Source: Sciurus carolinensis (taxonomy: Eukaryota > Chordata > Mammalia > Rodentia > Sciuridae). From it: a stretch of DNA of 64,000 nucleotides. Shown one piece after another: positions 44,711-55,854 of the stretch (position 1 is its first letter; each line of letters begins with the position of its first letter). Below the pieces are notes generated by a model. It did not search any database. It was given only the letters and a program-made list of their open reading frames with translations, and was not told the origin of the DNA. The stretch is from positions 135,331,241-135,395,240 of the forward strand of contig NC_062218.1 in assembly GCF_902686445.1 (NCBI RefSeq), given 5' to 3'. The translations under genes were made by a program, and so were the position numbers.

Positions 44711-44876
44711 TCTTTTTTTTTAATTTATTTTTATTGTAAACAAATGGGATAGATGTTGTTTCTGTTTGTACATGGAGTAACAGCATACCATTTGCGTAAT
44801 CATACATTTACACAGGGTAATGAGGTTTGATTCATTCTGTTATTTTTTTCCTTCTCCCCCACCCCTCCCACCCCTA
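44711..44876 (-). mobile_element. Short L1 3' end, antisense
   Basis: Severely 5'-truncated L1: 'ttattgtaaacaaatgggat', 'tgtacatggagtaacagcat', 'cacccctcccacccctac'. It has a T-rich left end and flanks beginning 'ccttgtt' on both sides, consistent with a target-site duplication. Confidence 0.85.
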
Positions 44877-44885
44877 CCTTGTTAT

Positions 44886-46394
44886 TTTCTAAACTTTTTA
44901 TTGTTAAATTCTGCTATTGCTTTTAACTTCAAAGAGTTTTTAAAGTATATGTTTTCCATTTGGAGTAGATTTTGATTTAAACAAAAGTTGTAAAGATAAT
45001 ACGGAGGCGTTCCCATATACCTACGGTCCCTGATATCAACATCTGAAACAGTCAGTGAACCCAAATTGGAGAATTTTTCCTCCAGGTCAGATCTGCTTTT
45101 CCTTCAGCTAACACCCATAGGGACCACTGCCCTGGAATTACATCAGCCTTTCCTGAGGATCTTGACTCAATGAGGCTGGAAAGTCTAGCCCCACATTTCC
45201 TTTGCCATTGCCCTAAGACCGTGTCCTGATAACCAACTTCGGTTCCTCCTTACTCTTAGGACAGCTTGGCTCCTTCTGGTTCCTCACTGCTCAGAGTGTA
45301 TATGTACATGCATGAGCTAGGAATAGCCCACAATTTTATTTTTATTTAGCAGGTGGGACTCTTAAAGCATTTACTCCTTTTAACAGCAGTACTGACCCAA
45401 AGAGTCTTTCCTGTCCAGACGGCCATAACTCCAGAAGCAGAGTTCTGAGATGATATTTTTAACTCCTCACCCAGGAAACCAAATGTAATTCTAGGAGCTT
45501 GGGACCATGTGTCAAAGCAGCCCACGGCCTTGATCATTAGATCTCAGGCTCAAACGTTTTCTCTCTCTAAGATTCTATATGAGGAATTTCTTTCAGAATT
45601 TAGTGCCAGGAAGAGCTTTGTCTTTGCCAGAGGGATTGGCCAGCTTCCTCTGCTTATGGCAAGAGCATTGTAATACATCTTATTTCCCTTTTTGCCCAAA
45701 CTGCCAGGAAGCATTGGTTGAAGCATTGGTCAAAACAGATGCCAAATCTTATCAACACTTTTAGTTCTTAGGATTGGCTTCCTCCTCTGCTATATACAGT
45801 CATGATTTCTACTTCGTGTGTATATTTTAATAGCATATCTATCTTTATATCTCTTTAATGGAAAGAGACAACTTATAAGTAAATTAAGTTAAAGTTTATA
45901 AGTACATTTATATTTCCTTCCCTTGTTTTCTTAAAATAGCCAAGGGAGTAATCTGAAATATTTATGCAAATTTATCTGGCTACAACCTTTGAAACCTCAT
46001 GCCCCAGGCACGACTCAGTGAGGGCGACTTCCAGAAGAGGAAGGCATTTCTGCCTCTGCCCTCCTCACTTGCGGGCAACTGTTTCAGAACTGCTCTGAAC
46101 TGGGATTCTCCACGTACCTCCTTCTGCCTTCCTCATGGAACAGCTTCCCCCGTTCAAGACTAAACCTCGCATATATTAAAACATTTCCCCCAGAGAGTTG
46201 AGAGAGTCCTAACAACATTCTGTTCCCAGCAGGAGAAAAAGAGCAGTGGTTCCTTCATCCCCAGGTTACAGATGGTAGCACTGAGGTCCCCTTGACCTGC
46301 TCATTCAGTGAGTTCTACCTTCTGGCGTTTCCCATCCATTCCTAGTTATCGACTTCTTATCCTGAGCAAAGGAAAGAAATTAGGAGCTTAAAAA
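44886..46394. other. Repeat-poor unique stretch, 1.5 kb
   Basis: No transposon recognised. ORFs are 60-63 codons at most and not gene-like. Confidence 0.45.
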
Positions 46395-46575
46395 CAGGCT
46401 TTGGAGCTAGACTTCCTGGTTCATGTCTCTTTAAAACTAACCACTGTATACTTACCTACTGTGTGATCTTCAGCAAAGTTACTTAACCTCTCTGTGCCTC
46501 AGCTTTCTCATCTGTAAAATATGAAAAGTAATAGTATAGTATCTACCACCTAGAGTTGTTATAGGGACTGTGGGC
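46395..46575 (+). mobile_element. MIR SINE
   Basis: 'ttggagctagacttcctggt', 'ctgtgtgatcttcagcaaag', 'ctgtgcctcagctttctcat' give a textbook sense MIR. Confidence 0.92.
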
Positions 46576-46705
46576 CTTTTTAGGTCAGGCCTTGCTACTT
46601 CTTACTGCAGCCTGCTGCTCTCTTGTCCTCTTTCTTCTTCCTTTTCCTTCACAGTCTTTTGATCAGCTTCATTCACCCCATTCTCCCTCACAATCTGATA
46701 AATTC

Positions 46706-46899
46706 AGCCAGGTGTGGTGGCGCACTCCTGCAATCTCAGCTACTCAGGAGGCCGAGGTGGGAGGATTGCAATTCCAAGGCCAGCCTGGGCAACTTAGTGA
46801 GACCCTGTCTCAAAAATATTTTTATTTACAAGGGCTGGGACGTGGCTCAGTGGTTAAACCCAGGGGCATTTAGTCCTAGGTACTACCCCCCAAAAATCC
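46706..46899 (+). mobile_element. Dimeric 7SL-tRNA SINE
   Basis: 7SL half 'gccaggtgtggtggcgcact' to 'gagaccctgtctcaaaaata', then ID half 'gggctgggacgtggctcagt'. The ID half has lost part of its middle. Confidence 0.93.
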
Positions 46900-46909
46900 T
46901 TTTTTCAGG

Positions 46910-47248
46910 TGTTGGAAACCTGATCCCCAAACGAATATGTTAATGGTATCTGGAGGTGGGACCTTTGGAAGGTAATTAGGATTAGATGAAATTATGATCA
47001 GTGGGACTCCATGAGGGCATTGGTGGTTTTATAAGAAGAGAAAAGAAAGACCTGAGCTAGCACATTTGCTCTGCCTCACCATGTGAGACCCCACACCAAG
47101 TTATGAGGCAGCAAGAAGACACTCACCAGATGCCAGCACCCATGTTCTTGGATTTCCCAGCCTCCAAAACCATGAGCCAAACTTCTATTCTTTATAAATT
47201 ACCTAGTCACATGCATTTTGTTATAGCAGCAGAAAACAGACTAAGACA
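46910..47248 (+). mobile_element. ERVL-MaLR LTR
   Basis: TGTTGG... to ...CTAAGACA. Landmarks: 'ggaggtgggacctttggaag', 'cctcaccatgtgagacccca', 'ttctttataaattacctagt'. Confidence 0.87.
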
Positions 47249-47916
47249 CCTGATAATGAATGGGGCCTAGGGAGCTTATAGCTCAAGAAATAGCCTCACG
47301 TCTGGGGACAGGCTGATAACTGACAACTGCCCACATGGGAGATGGATTGCTGGGTTCCTGGGAAAATCTCAGAACATAGAACAGAGATGGGAGGACCAGG
47401 AAGAGACTCCCGGGATATAGGGAGTATCTCTGGTGACTTCGGTGTTGTGAGACTCAACACTGACTGTGGGCATATCATTGAAGGCTCAATATCCTCACCT
47501 ACCATCCGGTGCCACCCAGTTTTACTGGGACCCAGAGACAAAGGTGCATGTGTGTGTGGAAGAAAAACTGTTGCTTATGGTCCAGCTTGATGTTGAGGGT
47601 CTTCCAAAGCCCTGCTCAGATAGGAAACAGTGACTAACGGAGAAGTTCTAAGTACTGGATAGATGGAAAGGCACTAGGCATGTACTGCAGTGGAGATGGG
47701 GGTGGAGCATTCTTATCTGGAGAACCACTGCACATCCAGTCACCATGTTCAGTGCTTGTGCCTCTCACCCAAAATCCTTGATGAGGAGGTGAACTGAATT
47801 TGGCCACCAAGGCCTGGCTGCTTGCCCTCTTTGGAATAGAGGCACACTATTCTCCCAACATGTCACTTTCATGGCATGTAACTTAGTGCTGCTGAGCCAG
47901 CCCCCTGCTTACCTCC
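47249..47916. other. Unassigned intergenic DNA
   Basis: No repeat or gene recognised; 81- and 82-codon ORFs overlap on opposite strands. Confidence 0.4.
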
Positions 47917-48545
47917 TGTATTAATCTGTTTTCCATTGCTGTGACAACATATCTGAGCATGGGTAACTTATAAAGAAAAGAGGTTTAAGGTGGGCACAGT
48001 GGTGCAAGACTGTAATCCCAGTGGCTTCGGAAGCTAAGGCAGGAGAATCACAAGTTCAAAGTCAGCCTCAGCAATTTAGTGAGGCCCTAAACAACTCAGT
48101 GAGATCCTGTCTCTAAATAAAATATAAAAAAGAGCTGGGGATGTGGTTCAGTGGTTAAGCACCCCCAGATTCAATCCCCTGTACAAAAAAGAAAAAAGAA
48201 AAGAGATTTAGTGATCTCATAGTTTTGGAGGCTAAGCATTCAAACATCATGACTCTCTGGCTCTGGCGGGAGTTTGTATGAGAGGGACAGATCACATGGT
48301 AAGACAGGAAGCTGTAGAGGGGCCAATATTTCTCTTTTATAAAAACCTTCTCTCAAGAACTAACCAGGATCCCAGGAAAACTACATTAATTCCTTTCAGA
48401 GGTCAGTGACCCAATGACCTAATCACTTTGCATTAAGCCCCACCTCTTAAAGGTTCCACCACTTCTTAATAGCACCACACTGGGGACCAGGCTCCAACAC
48501 ACAAACCCTTGGGGGACACATTCAAACCATATCCAAACCATGGCA
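47917..48545 (-). mobile_element. ERVL-MaLR LTR, antisense, with SINE inside
   Basis: 'tgtattaatctgttttccat' to 'catatccaaaccatggca'. After removing the SINE at 47988-48194 the LTR length is about 420 bp, like its relatives. Confidence 0.87.
47988..48194 (+). mobile_element. Dimeric 7SL-tRNA SINE with 16-bp target-site duplication
   Basis: 7SL half ('ggtgggcacagtggtgcaag') and ID half ('gagctggggatgtggttcag') with A-rich tail. The 16 bases at 47972-47987 match 48195-48210 with one difference. Confidence 0.95.
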
Positions 48546-49299
48546 CATTTTCACCTTTCCTAGAAAAGACTATATGGTATCTGGTGTGGTCAGCCCTCCA
48601 TACGTGTCTACTGAATCAAAACCGAATGTGTCCTTCTAGGCAACTGAAAGCTAATTTTATTGAAGAATGTTTTAAAATGTTCATAGCCCCCCCTCCCAAT
48701 ATAATTGAGACACCCTGGGGTATTGCAGGACTAGAACTGATCTGCTCTCCCATATACCTTTTACCCCTTCCCCTCTGTGGTTTCTCTAAAAGTTGAATTG
48801 GAAACAGACTGGATCACCAAAACAAACCCTCATGTTCCATACGCAGGAAAGAGGGATTTAAGTTGGACTTCCTTAAGTACTGGCAGCTACATTCACACTA
48901 GTGGCTCTTACCTAATAAAAAGTCCCTTCTGGGGTTTGTGAAAGAAATGGGTTTGGGGTTGGCAGTGACTCATGGCCTGGTGTGATTACATATGTTGCCT
49001 TTTGCTGGTGGGGTTTGGTTTCCTCTAAAGCAGATCCCGCCAAGTATCCATGGTGCTCAGCCTACCAGCCAGGGGAAGATATTCTCCCAGAGTCAGGCAG
49101 CCATGCTTTGGAAAGATCTGTGATTTTTCACATGTGGCCACTGTGGCTACAGATGTCAAATCCACCTGCCACCTCTGGCCTGCATAGGTCTGGATAGGCC
49201 AATGAGAAAGATTTTTCTTCGAACTCTCTTCTTTGGGACCCTGGAAGTGTAGAGTCTGCCCAAAGAGCCTGAGGGCTGGGCTCTGGAAGTTACTCATAT
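48546..49299. other. Unassigned intergenic DNA
   Basis: No repeat or gene recognised. Confidence 0.4.
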
Positions 49300-49310
49300 A
49301 AAGATGTGTT

Positions 49311-49454
49311 GGCGGGGCTGGGGCTGGGGCTCAGTGGCAGAGCACTTGCCTAGCACATGTGAGGCACTGGGTTAGATCCTCAGCACCACATATAAATAAA
49401 TAAAATAAAGGTACTGTGTCCATTTACAACTAAAAAACATCTTTTAAAAAAAGA
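49311..49454 (+). mobile_element. Sciurid ID-type SINE, first of a tandem pair
   Basis: 'gggctggggctcagtggcag', 'gggttagatcctcagcacca', (AAAT)n and the squirrel-type 3' extension 'ggtactgtgtccatttacaa'. Flanked by aaagatgtgtt (49300-49310) and aaagatatatt (49455-49465). Confidence 0.95.
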
Positions 49455-49465
49455 AAAGATATATT

Positions 49466-49553
49466 GGGCTGGGGATGTGGTTCAGTGGTAGAACCCTTGC
49501 CTAGCATTGGAAGGCCCTGGGGTCAATGCCCAGCACCACAAAAAAGGAAAATA
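49466..49553 (+). mobile_element. ID-type SINE, second of a tandem pair
   Basis: 'ggctggggatgtggttcagt' and 'ggggtcaatgcccagcacca'. It is followed by aaagatgcatt (49554-49564), a third copy of the flanking 11-mer, so it appears to have landed in the target duplication of the first SINE. Confidence 0.94.
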
Positions 49554-49564
49554 AAAGATGCATT

Positions 49565-50089
49565 AAAGCTGGGGTAAGGGTGGTTTGCAAGATGGGGCCA
49601 GTGTCTGACTTGAGGCTGGGTGGCCCATGCAGACAGGGAACCCTGCAGCACTGTGAGGTAGGAATTCCTACATGCTGATGGCTCCTTTGATCTGATCTGA
49701 ATTTCCTAAATAGAAATTGCCCTGAATCTTCCACAAGGTGTTTGTTCCTTAGCAAGCAAAGTTAGAGGCCTGGCAAAGTCCCTGCCTCCTCGGGCTAGGG
49801 ATTTGGGCTGCAACGGTGGACTGGTAAGGAATAGTTTATGGCACGGGGTAGGTATCCCTAAATCTCTTGGATATTTCTAAATCTCAGGAGTTATGAACAG
49901 AGAACCTCTGGAGAGCATCTTCTCTCACAATGAGGATTAGAACTTTTCTTTGGTACCTGTCCCTGTGCAGTGCCAGAAGACAGAGTTCCCCAATCAGAGA
50001 GTCTCACCCTGAGAGAATTTCTATTTTAAGGGTAGAGACCCATACATGCACCAACAGTTAAAGGTTAACCTAATAGATATCACTTCTGA
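49565..50089. other. Unassigned intergenic DNA
   Basis: No repeat or gene recognised. Confidence 0.4.
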
Positions 50090-50245
50090 GAAGCTTACCA
50101 GGCGCAATTTAATCCTTTTCATATCCCGTGAGGTAAGCACTATTATTATCCCCATTTAACAGATGAGGAAACAGAAGTGAAGTTCAATGACTTAACCAAG
50201 GTCACCTAATGATAAATGATGTCACAGGAACTTTCTTACAGATGG
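50090..50245 (-). mobile_element. MIR SINE, antisense
   Basis: 'ctattattatccccatttaa', 'cagatgaggaaacagaagtg' and 'ttaaccaaggtcacctaatg' are the antisense MIR core. Confidence 0.85.
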
Positions 50246-50469
50246 CCTGGCTCTGTATTTTTAGTTAACCTCCAAGCCAAAGACCTCTCAAGAGCTCCTG
50301 AAGGGAGATGGGGTCTCTGAGAGAATGGATATCCTATTCTGGATATTTCCTATACCTGGAATCCTGTAAGATGGGACCCTTCCTGTCTGACTTCTTTCAT
50401 TTATTATTATGTTCTCAAGGTTCATCCCTGTGGCAGCAAACGTCAATAGTTCATTTCTCTTTGTGGCCT

Positions 50470-51185
50470 GAGCTAGTTTACAAGGGCTGCTATAAAAAAA
50501 TACTGCTAGTTGAGGGTTGGGGGTTAAATAACAGAAATTTTTTGTCTCACAGTCCTGGGGGCTGGAAGTCTGAGGTCAATGTTTAGCAACATTGACTTCG
50601 TTTTAAAACCTGTTCTTGGCTTATAGATGGCCACCCTGTTCCCCTGTCTTCATATGGTCTTCCCTCTGTGTGTGTTTGTATCCTAGTTCTTCTTACATGG
50701 ACACCAGCTGTATTGGACACACATCTGACATCAGTTTGCCTTAACTACCTTTTAAATAGTCACATTCTCAGGTCCTGGCGGTTAGGACTTTGTGTCAGTC
50801 AGCTTGCCGTGCTATAACAAATACCTGAGCTAATCAGCTTATTTTTTAAGGTTATTTTGGCTCATGGTTTTGGAGGTCGTTTTTGGGCTTGTGGCAAAAG
50901 AGTACATTGTGGCGTCAGTACATGGTGGAGAAAAACCCCTCACCTCGTGGCCAGGAAAGGAAAAAAGGAAGAAGAGAAAGGGGTCAGGATGCCACTGTCC
51001 TTCAAGGGCACATGGCCACTGACACAAAGGCCTCCACCGGGACTCACATCTTAAAAGTCCCACCACTTCCCAACGGCACCGTGACTGGGGACCACACCTT
51101 TAACACATAGACCTTGGGGGACATTCAAGATCCAAACTACAGCAGGCTTCGATACATGAATTTGTGAGGACACACTACTGTTCAA
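50470..51185 (-). mobile_element. MLT1-like LTR, antisense, interrupted by a younger LTR
   Basis: 'agctagtttacaagggctgc', 'tctcacagtcctgggggctg', 'cccctgtcttcatatggtct' up to 50790. The end ('gatacatgaatttgtgagga') resumes at 51145. Confidence 0.85.
50791..51144 (-). mobile_element. ERVL-MaLR (MT-like) solo LTR nested in MLT1
   Basis: 'tgtgtcagtcagcttgccgt' to 'caagatccaaactacagca' (TG...CA). Flanks GACTT (50786-50790) and GGCTT (51145-51149) agree at four of five bases. Confidence 0.9.
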
Positions 51186-51929
51186 ATAATGCTCATTTTT
51201 AGTGTTTATTTTTAATGATTCAAATGTTTTTCAAGAATAATAAGATACATTTGCAATATTCAAAATGATCCGAATTGAAATTTCAGTTTAAACTGATTGA
51301 GGAGGAGATCAAAATATGAAATGATTTTTAATTTTTCACAATTAAAGTGTTTATTTTCAGTCGGAGTGCCTCTCGGAGGGACTCCGACTCCCCACTCGGT
51401 CCCTGCCTCTGAGCTTCACTCTGTGGTCCTGCTCCTGTCTCAGGCCATGCACTGGTGTGATCTGACTTCCATCCTTGGTTCAGACAGAAGCACTTGGCCT
51501 AGGTCCTGAGACCCTTAGGTGTGGTTCCAAGTGTGGTGGGTAGCTCCCTGGTGCAGGATTCCCTTCTCTCTGTGGAAGTCACCTCTGTGTTGGGTGACTT
51601 TGTCACTGGCTGAGGCTGATTGTCCCCAGGGTGGAGACATGGACTGTCCCCAGCAGGGTCATCTTGGGCAGTTTGTAATGGAAAATAGGAGAAGTCTTGT
51701 TCCTGAGCCTGGAACAGCTTGAACTGTGTGACTGGGGAAGAGGAGAGAAGAGAGCCAGGAAGAAGTGGAAAAGGCCCCCCTAGTCTATTCATGACCTACC
51801 CGTCCTGCGTCCCATTCTTCTCTGTCCCTCTCTCTCCCTGTAAGCAGGCCATCTCACCAACAAGAGGAGTGAATGAGCTATCATAAATAATTTTTCTCCA
51901 AAGAGCTATAGGTAGTGGTTTCTTTTAAA
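51186..51929. other. Unassigned intergenic DNA
   Basis: No repeat or gene recognised; a 97-codon minus ORF (51499-51792) overlaps a 67-codon plus ORF. Confidence 0.4.
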
Positions 51930-52472
51930 GTTAAGCTCCTTGAAGTACAATCTATATACAGTGAAACTCATTCATCTTAGCTGCCAGTCCTATAAACTTT
52001 TATGTACATTTTACAAATTGTGGTAAAACACACATAGCATCAAGTGTATCATCTAAATGATATTGAAGTATACAGTTTGGTGGCATTAAATAGGCAGTGT
52101 TGTAAAACGACCACCCTCCTCCTGAATTTTCATCTTTCCCATCTGAAACTCCGTACTCATCCTCCATTTCCCCCTCCTGCCAGCCCCTGGCAACCCTTAT
52201 TCTACTTTCTGCCTTTATGAATTTCCCTACTCCAGGTATCTCAAATAAGTGGAATAACACACTATTTGTCCTTTCTGTGTGTGGCATGTCACTCAGCACA
52301 TTGTCTTGGGTTCACCCTTTTAGCCGGTGTCAGAATTCCCTTCCTTTTCGAGGTTGAACAACATTCCATTGTATGGACAGAACAGAATTTGCTGTCCATT
52401 CATCTATGGATGGAGATTGGATTGTTTCTACCTTTCGGCTACTGTAAATAATGCTGTCATGAACTTTATTTT
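51930..52472 (-). mobile_element. Old L1M 3' UTR, antisense
   Basis: 'aaattgtggtaaaacacaca', 'cagcccctggcaacccttat', 'tctcaaataagtggaataac', 'ttgaacaacattccattgta', 'ggctactgtaaataatgctg'. Confidence 0.87.
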
Positions 52473-52474
52473 CT

Positions 52475-53365
52475 CTCTAAATTTTTACTTTTACAGACTG
52501 CATTTTGATTCATTGTACACAAATGGGGTATTTTCATTTCTATGGTTGTACACAATGTAGATTCACACCATTCATGTAATCATACATATACATAGGGTAA
52601 TATTGTCTGTTTTATTCTACTATCTTTCTGTACCCCACCTCCCACCTGATTTTCCTCTACACCATCCTAAGTTCCTCCATCCTTCTCTTGCCCACCCCTG
52701 CCACCACCCCTTGTTATGTATCATCATCCACTTATCAGAGAAAACGTTCAGCTTTAGGATTTTTTGGGGGCTTGATTTATTTCACTTAGCATGATATTCT
52801 CCAACTCCATCCATTTACCTGCAAATGCCATAATTTTATTCTTCTTTATGGCTGAATAATATTCCATTGTGTATATATACTACAATTTCTTTATCCATTA
52901 ATCTATTGAAGGCATCTAGGTTGGTTCCACAATCTAGCTCTTGTGAATTGAGCTGCTATAAACATTGATGTGGCTGCATCACTGTAGTATGCTGATTTTA
53001 AGTCCATTGGGTATAAACTGAGGAGTGGAATAACTGGGTCAAAAGGTGGGTCCATTCCAAGTTTTCTGAGGAATCTCCACATTGCTTTCCAGAGTGACTG
53101 ACTGCACCAATTTGCAATTCCACCAGCAAGGTGCAAGTGTACTTTTTTCCCCACATCCTCACCATCACCTATTATAGCTTGTGTTCTTGATAATAGCCAT
53201 TCTAATTAGAGTAAGATGAAATCTTAGAGTTGTTTTAATTCCCATTTCTCTAATTATTAGAGATGTTGAACACTTTTTCATATATTTATTAATTGCCTGT
53301 ATATCTTCTTCTGTAAAGCGTCTGTCCGGTTCCTTGGCCCATTTATTGATTGGGTTCTTTATGCC
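52475..53365 (-). mobile_element. Younger L1 3' end, antisense
   Basis: 'ttttgattcattgtacacaa', 'gagctgctataaacattgat', 'attgctttccagagtgactg', 'ccatttctctaattattaga'. The order is the mirror of 55855-56645. Its 3' end lies at the left, placed within or against the older L1. Confidence 0.93.
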
Positions 53366-55059
53366 TTTTTACAATGTCATCTCAGATAAGGGAAGGCATG
53401 GAAGGGTACCTTCAAAAGGCCCTGTCAGCTTCTTTCCCAGCTAATTCTGTCCAAACCCAAGTATATATGGCTTCAATGATAAAATAAGAGGTCACAGGTA
53501 TTATTCCCAATATTAATTGAATTCATTTTTTGATTTCTCCAGGGACAGGGGATTGGTTGGCACTAGAAAGTCTGCTATCCAAATGTGAAACATTTTAGGG
53601 GAGCACACCCAGATGTTCTCCAATGCTGGTATGGGGGATGCTAAAGGAAGGAACAATTTCTAAGCCAAAGACAGCAGAGCTGAGAAAATCCACAGCACTT
53701 GGGTAATAAAGAAATGACACGTAGGCTGTGTAAGAAAAAACACCGTTGTTTTGAGCCTGAAGGGCAGGTCCTTCTGCAGCAGACTTGTAGTCCGTGGGAA
53801 CAGAGCTACAAGTTCCAGTTTGACCAGGATAATCTTGGTGTTTCTTTTGAGTTCCAAACCCTCACTAAGTTCTCCTGACCTCCCCAGGCATCTTGGCAAC
53901 CCATTGGTCTTCTGGCCAAATCCTGATATCATCCCATCTCACATGGCAATCTTCTAAATAGGACTCAGAACTTCCACCAGTGGAGTTCATTGGAGCCTAC
54001 CAGGATGGCCCCAGGCACGATCAGGCAAGATCCCAGCCTGGGCCTCTTCCCCAGCCTGCTTCCCTTATGAGTTAGAAACTCATTCCTCCTCACACCTACC
54101 CCATCTGTGCCCAGGCCTTGAGACCTCCCTCAGCAGAAAGGAGAAACCTGGGAGTCTGTACTTGGAACAGTAGGCACCTGCCTTCTGTTGTTTAGTTCCC
54201 CCTCAGTCTTGATTTTCTCATCTGTGAAATGGACACAATCATTTCTACCTCAAAGGACTGTCACAAGTATCTGAGCGGCACACTGCACCTATTAGAATCA
54301 ACATCCAAATAATTCCAGCCTGCATAACAAATGACTGTATGCTATACTTCAAAATGTTTTTCTTCTCCTTCTGATTTTTCTTGAGAAGAGAGGGGGGCGG
54401 GCAGGAGGGATACTGTTGTAAACATATGTGTTGTCACTTGAAGAGGGTTCAAGCTGGTTTGCATTTCTAAGATGAACCTTCATATGTCCTGCAAGGTCTT
54501 TGCTTCCTGATTAGGCAACATGCGCAGCAATTAACCACTTCTCCTTTGGGGCCAAACTGTCTAGAAGACCTACTGGCGCCTAATAAGGAGGCATGAAAGA
54601 CACTCTTTTGGGGACAATTCTACTTAATGTTGTCTGCTTTTCATTTAAACAAGTCATTTGTTTTTATGCAAAATGGATTGCTGGGTTGCTTCAGTGACTC
54701 AGTACCCTGCATAAATAGGGGCAAAACCAGAAGATTCTACTCACACGCATCCCTGATTCAAGAAAGGAAAAATCTCCACCCACCCTGCCATTCTGCCTCT
54801 GTTGTAGGCTGGATTGATGTTTTTCCCCCAAGCCCCAGTGGCTATCACTCCTGCTCAGGACTTTGTGAGCCTTTGAGAGCTAATGGCTTGGTTGTTTTCT
54901 AAATCCTCAGGATGCCTACAAAACAACTTCTTCCAGGAAATGAAAACAAAAGGACTTAAAAGTAATGTCAACAGCCAAGCTCTCTCAGCCTTTTATGGCT
55001 CTTTGCTGTTAAGAAGATGCAGTTCCAGCCATTGTGGCTTGTAGAACCCAAACAACAGC
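53366..55059. other. Repeat-poor unique stretch, 1.7 kb
   Basis: A short sense MIR-like piece at about 54180-54290 ('gattttctcatctgtgaaat') is the only repeat recognised. No gene supported. Confidence 0.45.
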
Positions 55060-55200
55060 CCTGTGAGGGAGGCAGCATGAATATTCTGTCCACCCCACTC
55101 TAAGGATGGGCAGAGTGAGGCTGTGGGAGTGTGTAGAGCCACTGCAGAAAGTAGTAACACTGGAGCTGGAATCCTGACTTTCTGACACCTAGGCTCCATG
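55060..55200 (-). mobile_element. Degenerate MIR, antisense
   Basis: 'ctctaaggatgggcagagtg' and 'cactggagctggaatcctga' suggest an antisense MIR core and 5' side. Confidence 0.45.
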
Positions 55201-55295
55201 CCTGGCTCTCTCACTTTTCATTTGGGAACTTGGAGAAGTCAACAAAGTCCTTTGAACCTTAATTTTCTCATTTGTATAACAAAGAAGTTAAGAGC
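55201..55295 (+). mobile_element. Degenerate MIR, sense
   Basis: 'ttgaaccttaattttctcat' and the preceding 'ctggctctctcacttttc' suggest a sense MIR core, head to head with the previous one. Confidence 0.5.
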
Positions 55296-55854
55296 TTGGC
55301 CAGAAGGGAAGATGACATGAAATGGTAAATGGTACTTGAGTCTCCAGTGTGGTGACTGGCATGGAGCACAGGGGCCCAGAGCTTGTGCCTCTCTGCACCG
55401 CCAGGGCAGCCCAGCCCGCGTTGTTGACAGGCACACACCAGGCATGCGCAGCAGGGCGTGGTTACAGCCATGAGTGTGAAAGATGCGCATGCAGAATGTG
55501 ATACAGCCTCTAAGAAATATGCATGGTGGGGTATTGACATGATTATGTTACATCTCAGGGGAAAAAGAATTTTACCAGTGTAATTAGTTACTTAATCAGT
55601 TGACTTTGAGTTCATCTGAAGGGAATTTATCATGAGGGTTAGAACTCTCTGCTCCAGCCCCTGACTTCTGGGGATGGAGAATGGCTGGATATTAAATTTA
55701 ATCACCAATGGCCAGTCATTTTTTCAGGCATGCCTATATAATGAAACCTCAGCAAAAACTCTGAATGATGAGGTTTGGGTGACCTTCTTGGCTAGTAAAG
55801 GTATAGGTGTACTGGGAGTGTGGTGGACTTTAACTCAGTGAGGACTGGTTCCTC
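55296..55854. other. Unassigned intergenic DNA
   Basis: No repeat or gene recognised. Confidence 0.4.

Noticed and set aside
49311..49553. Tandem SINEs as a single dimeric element
   Set aside because: Each has its own tail and the 11-base flanking repeat occurs three times, so they are two separate insertions.
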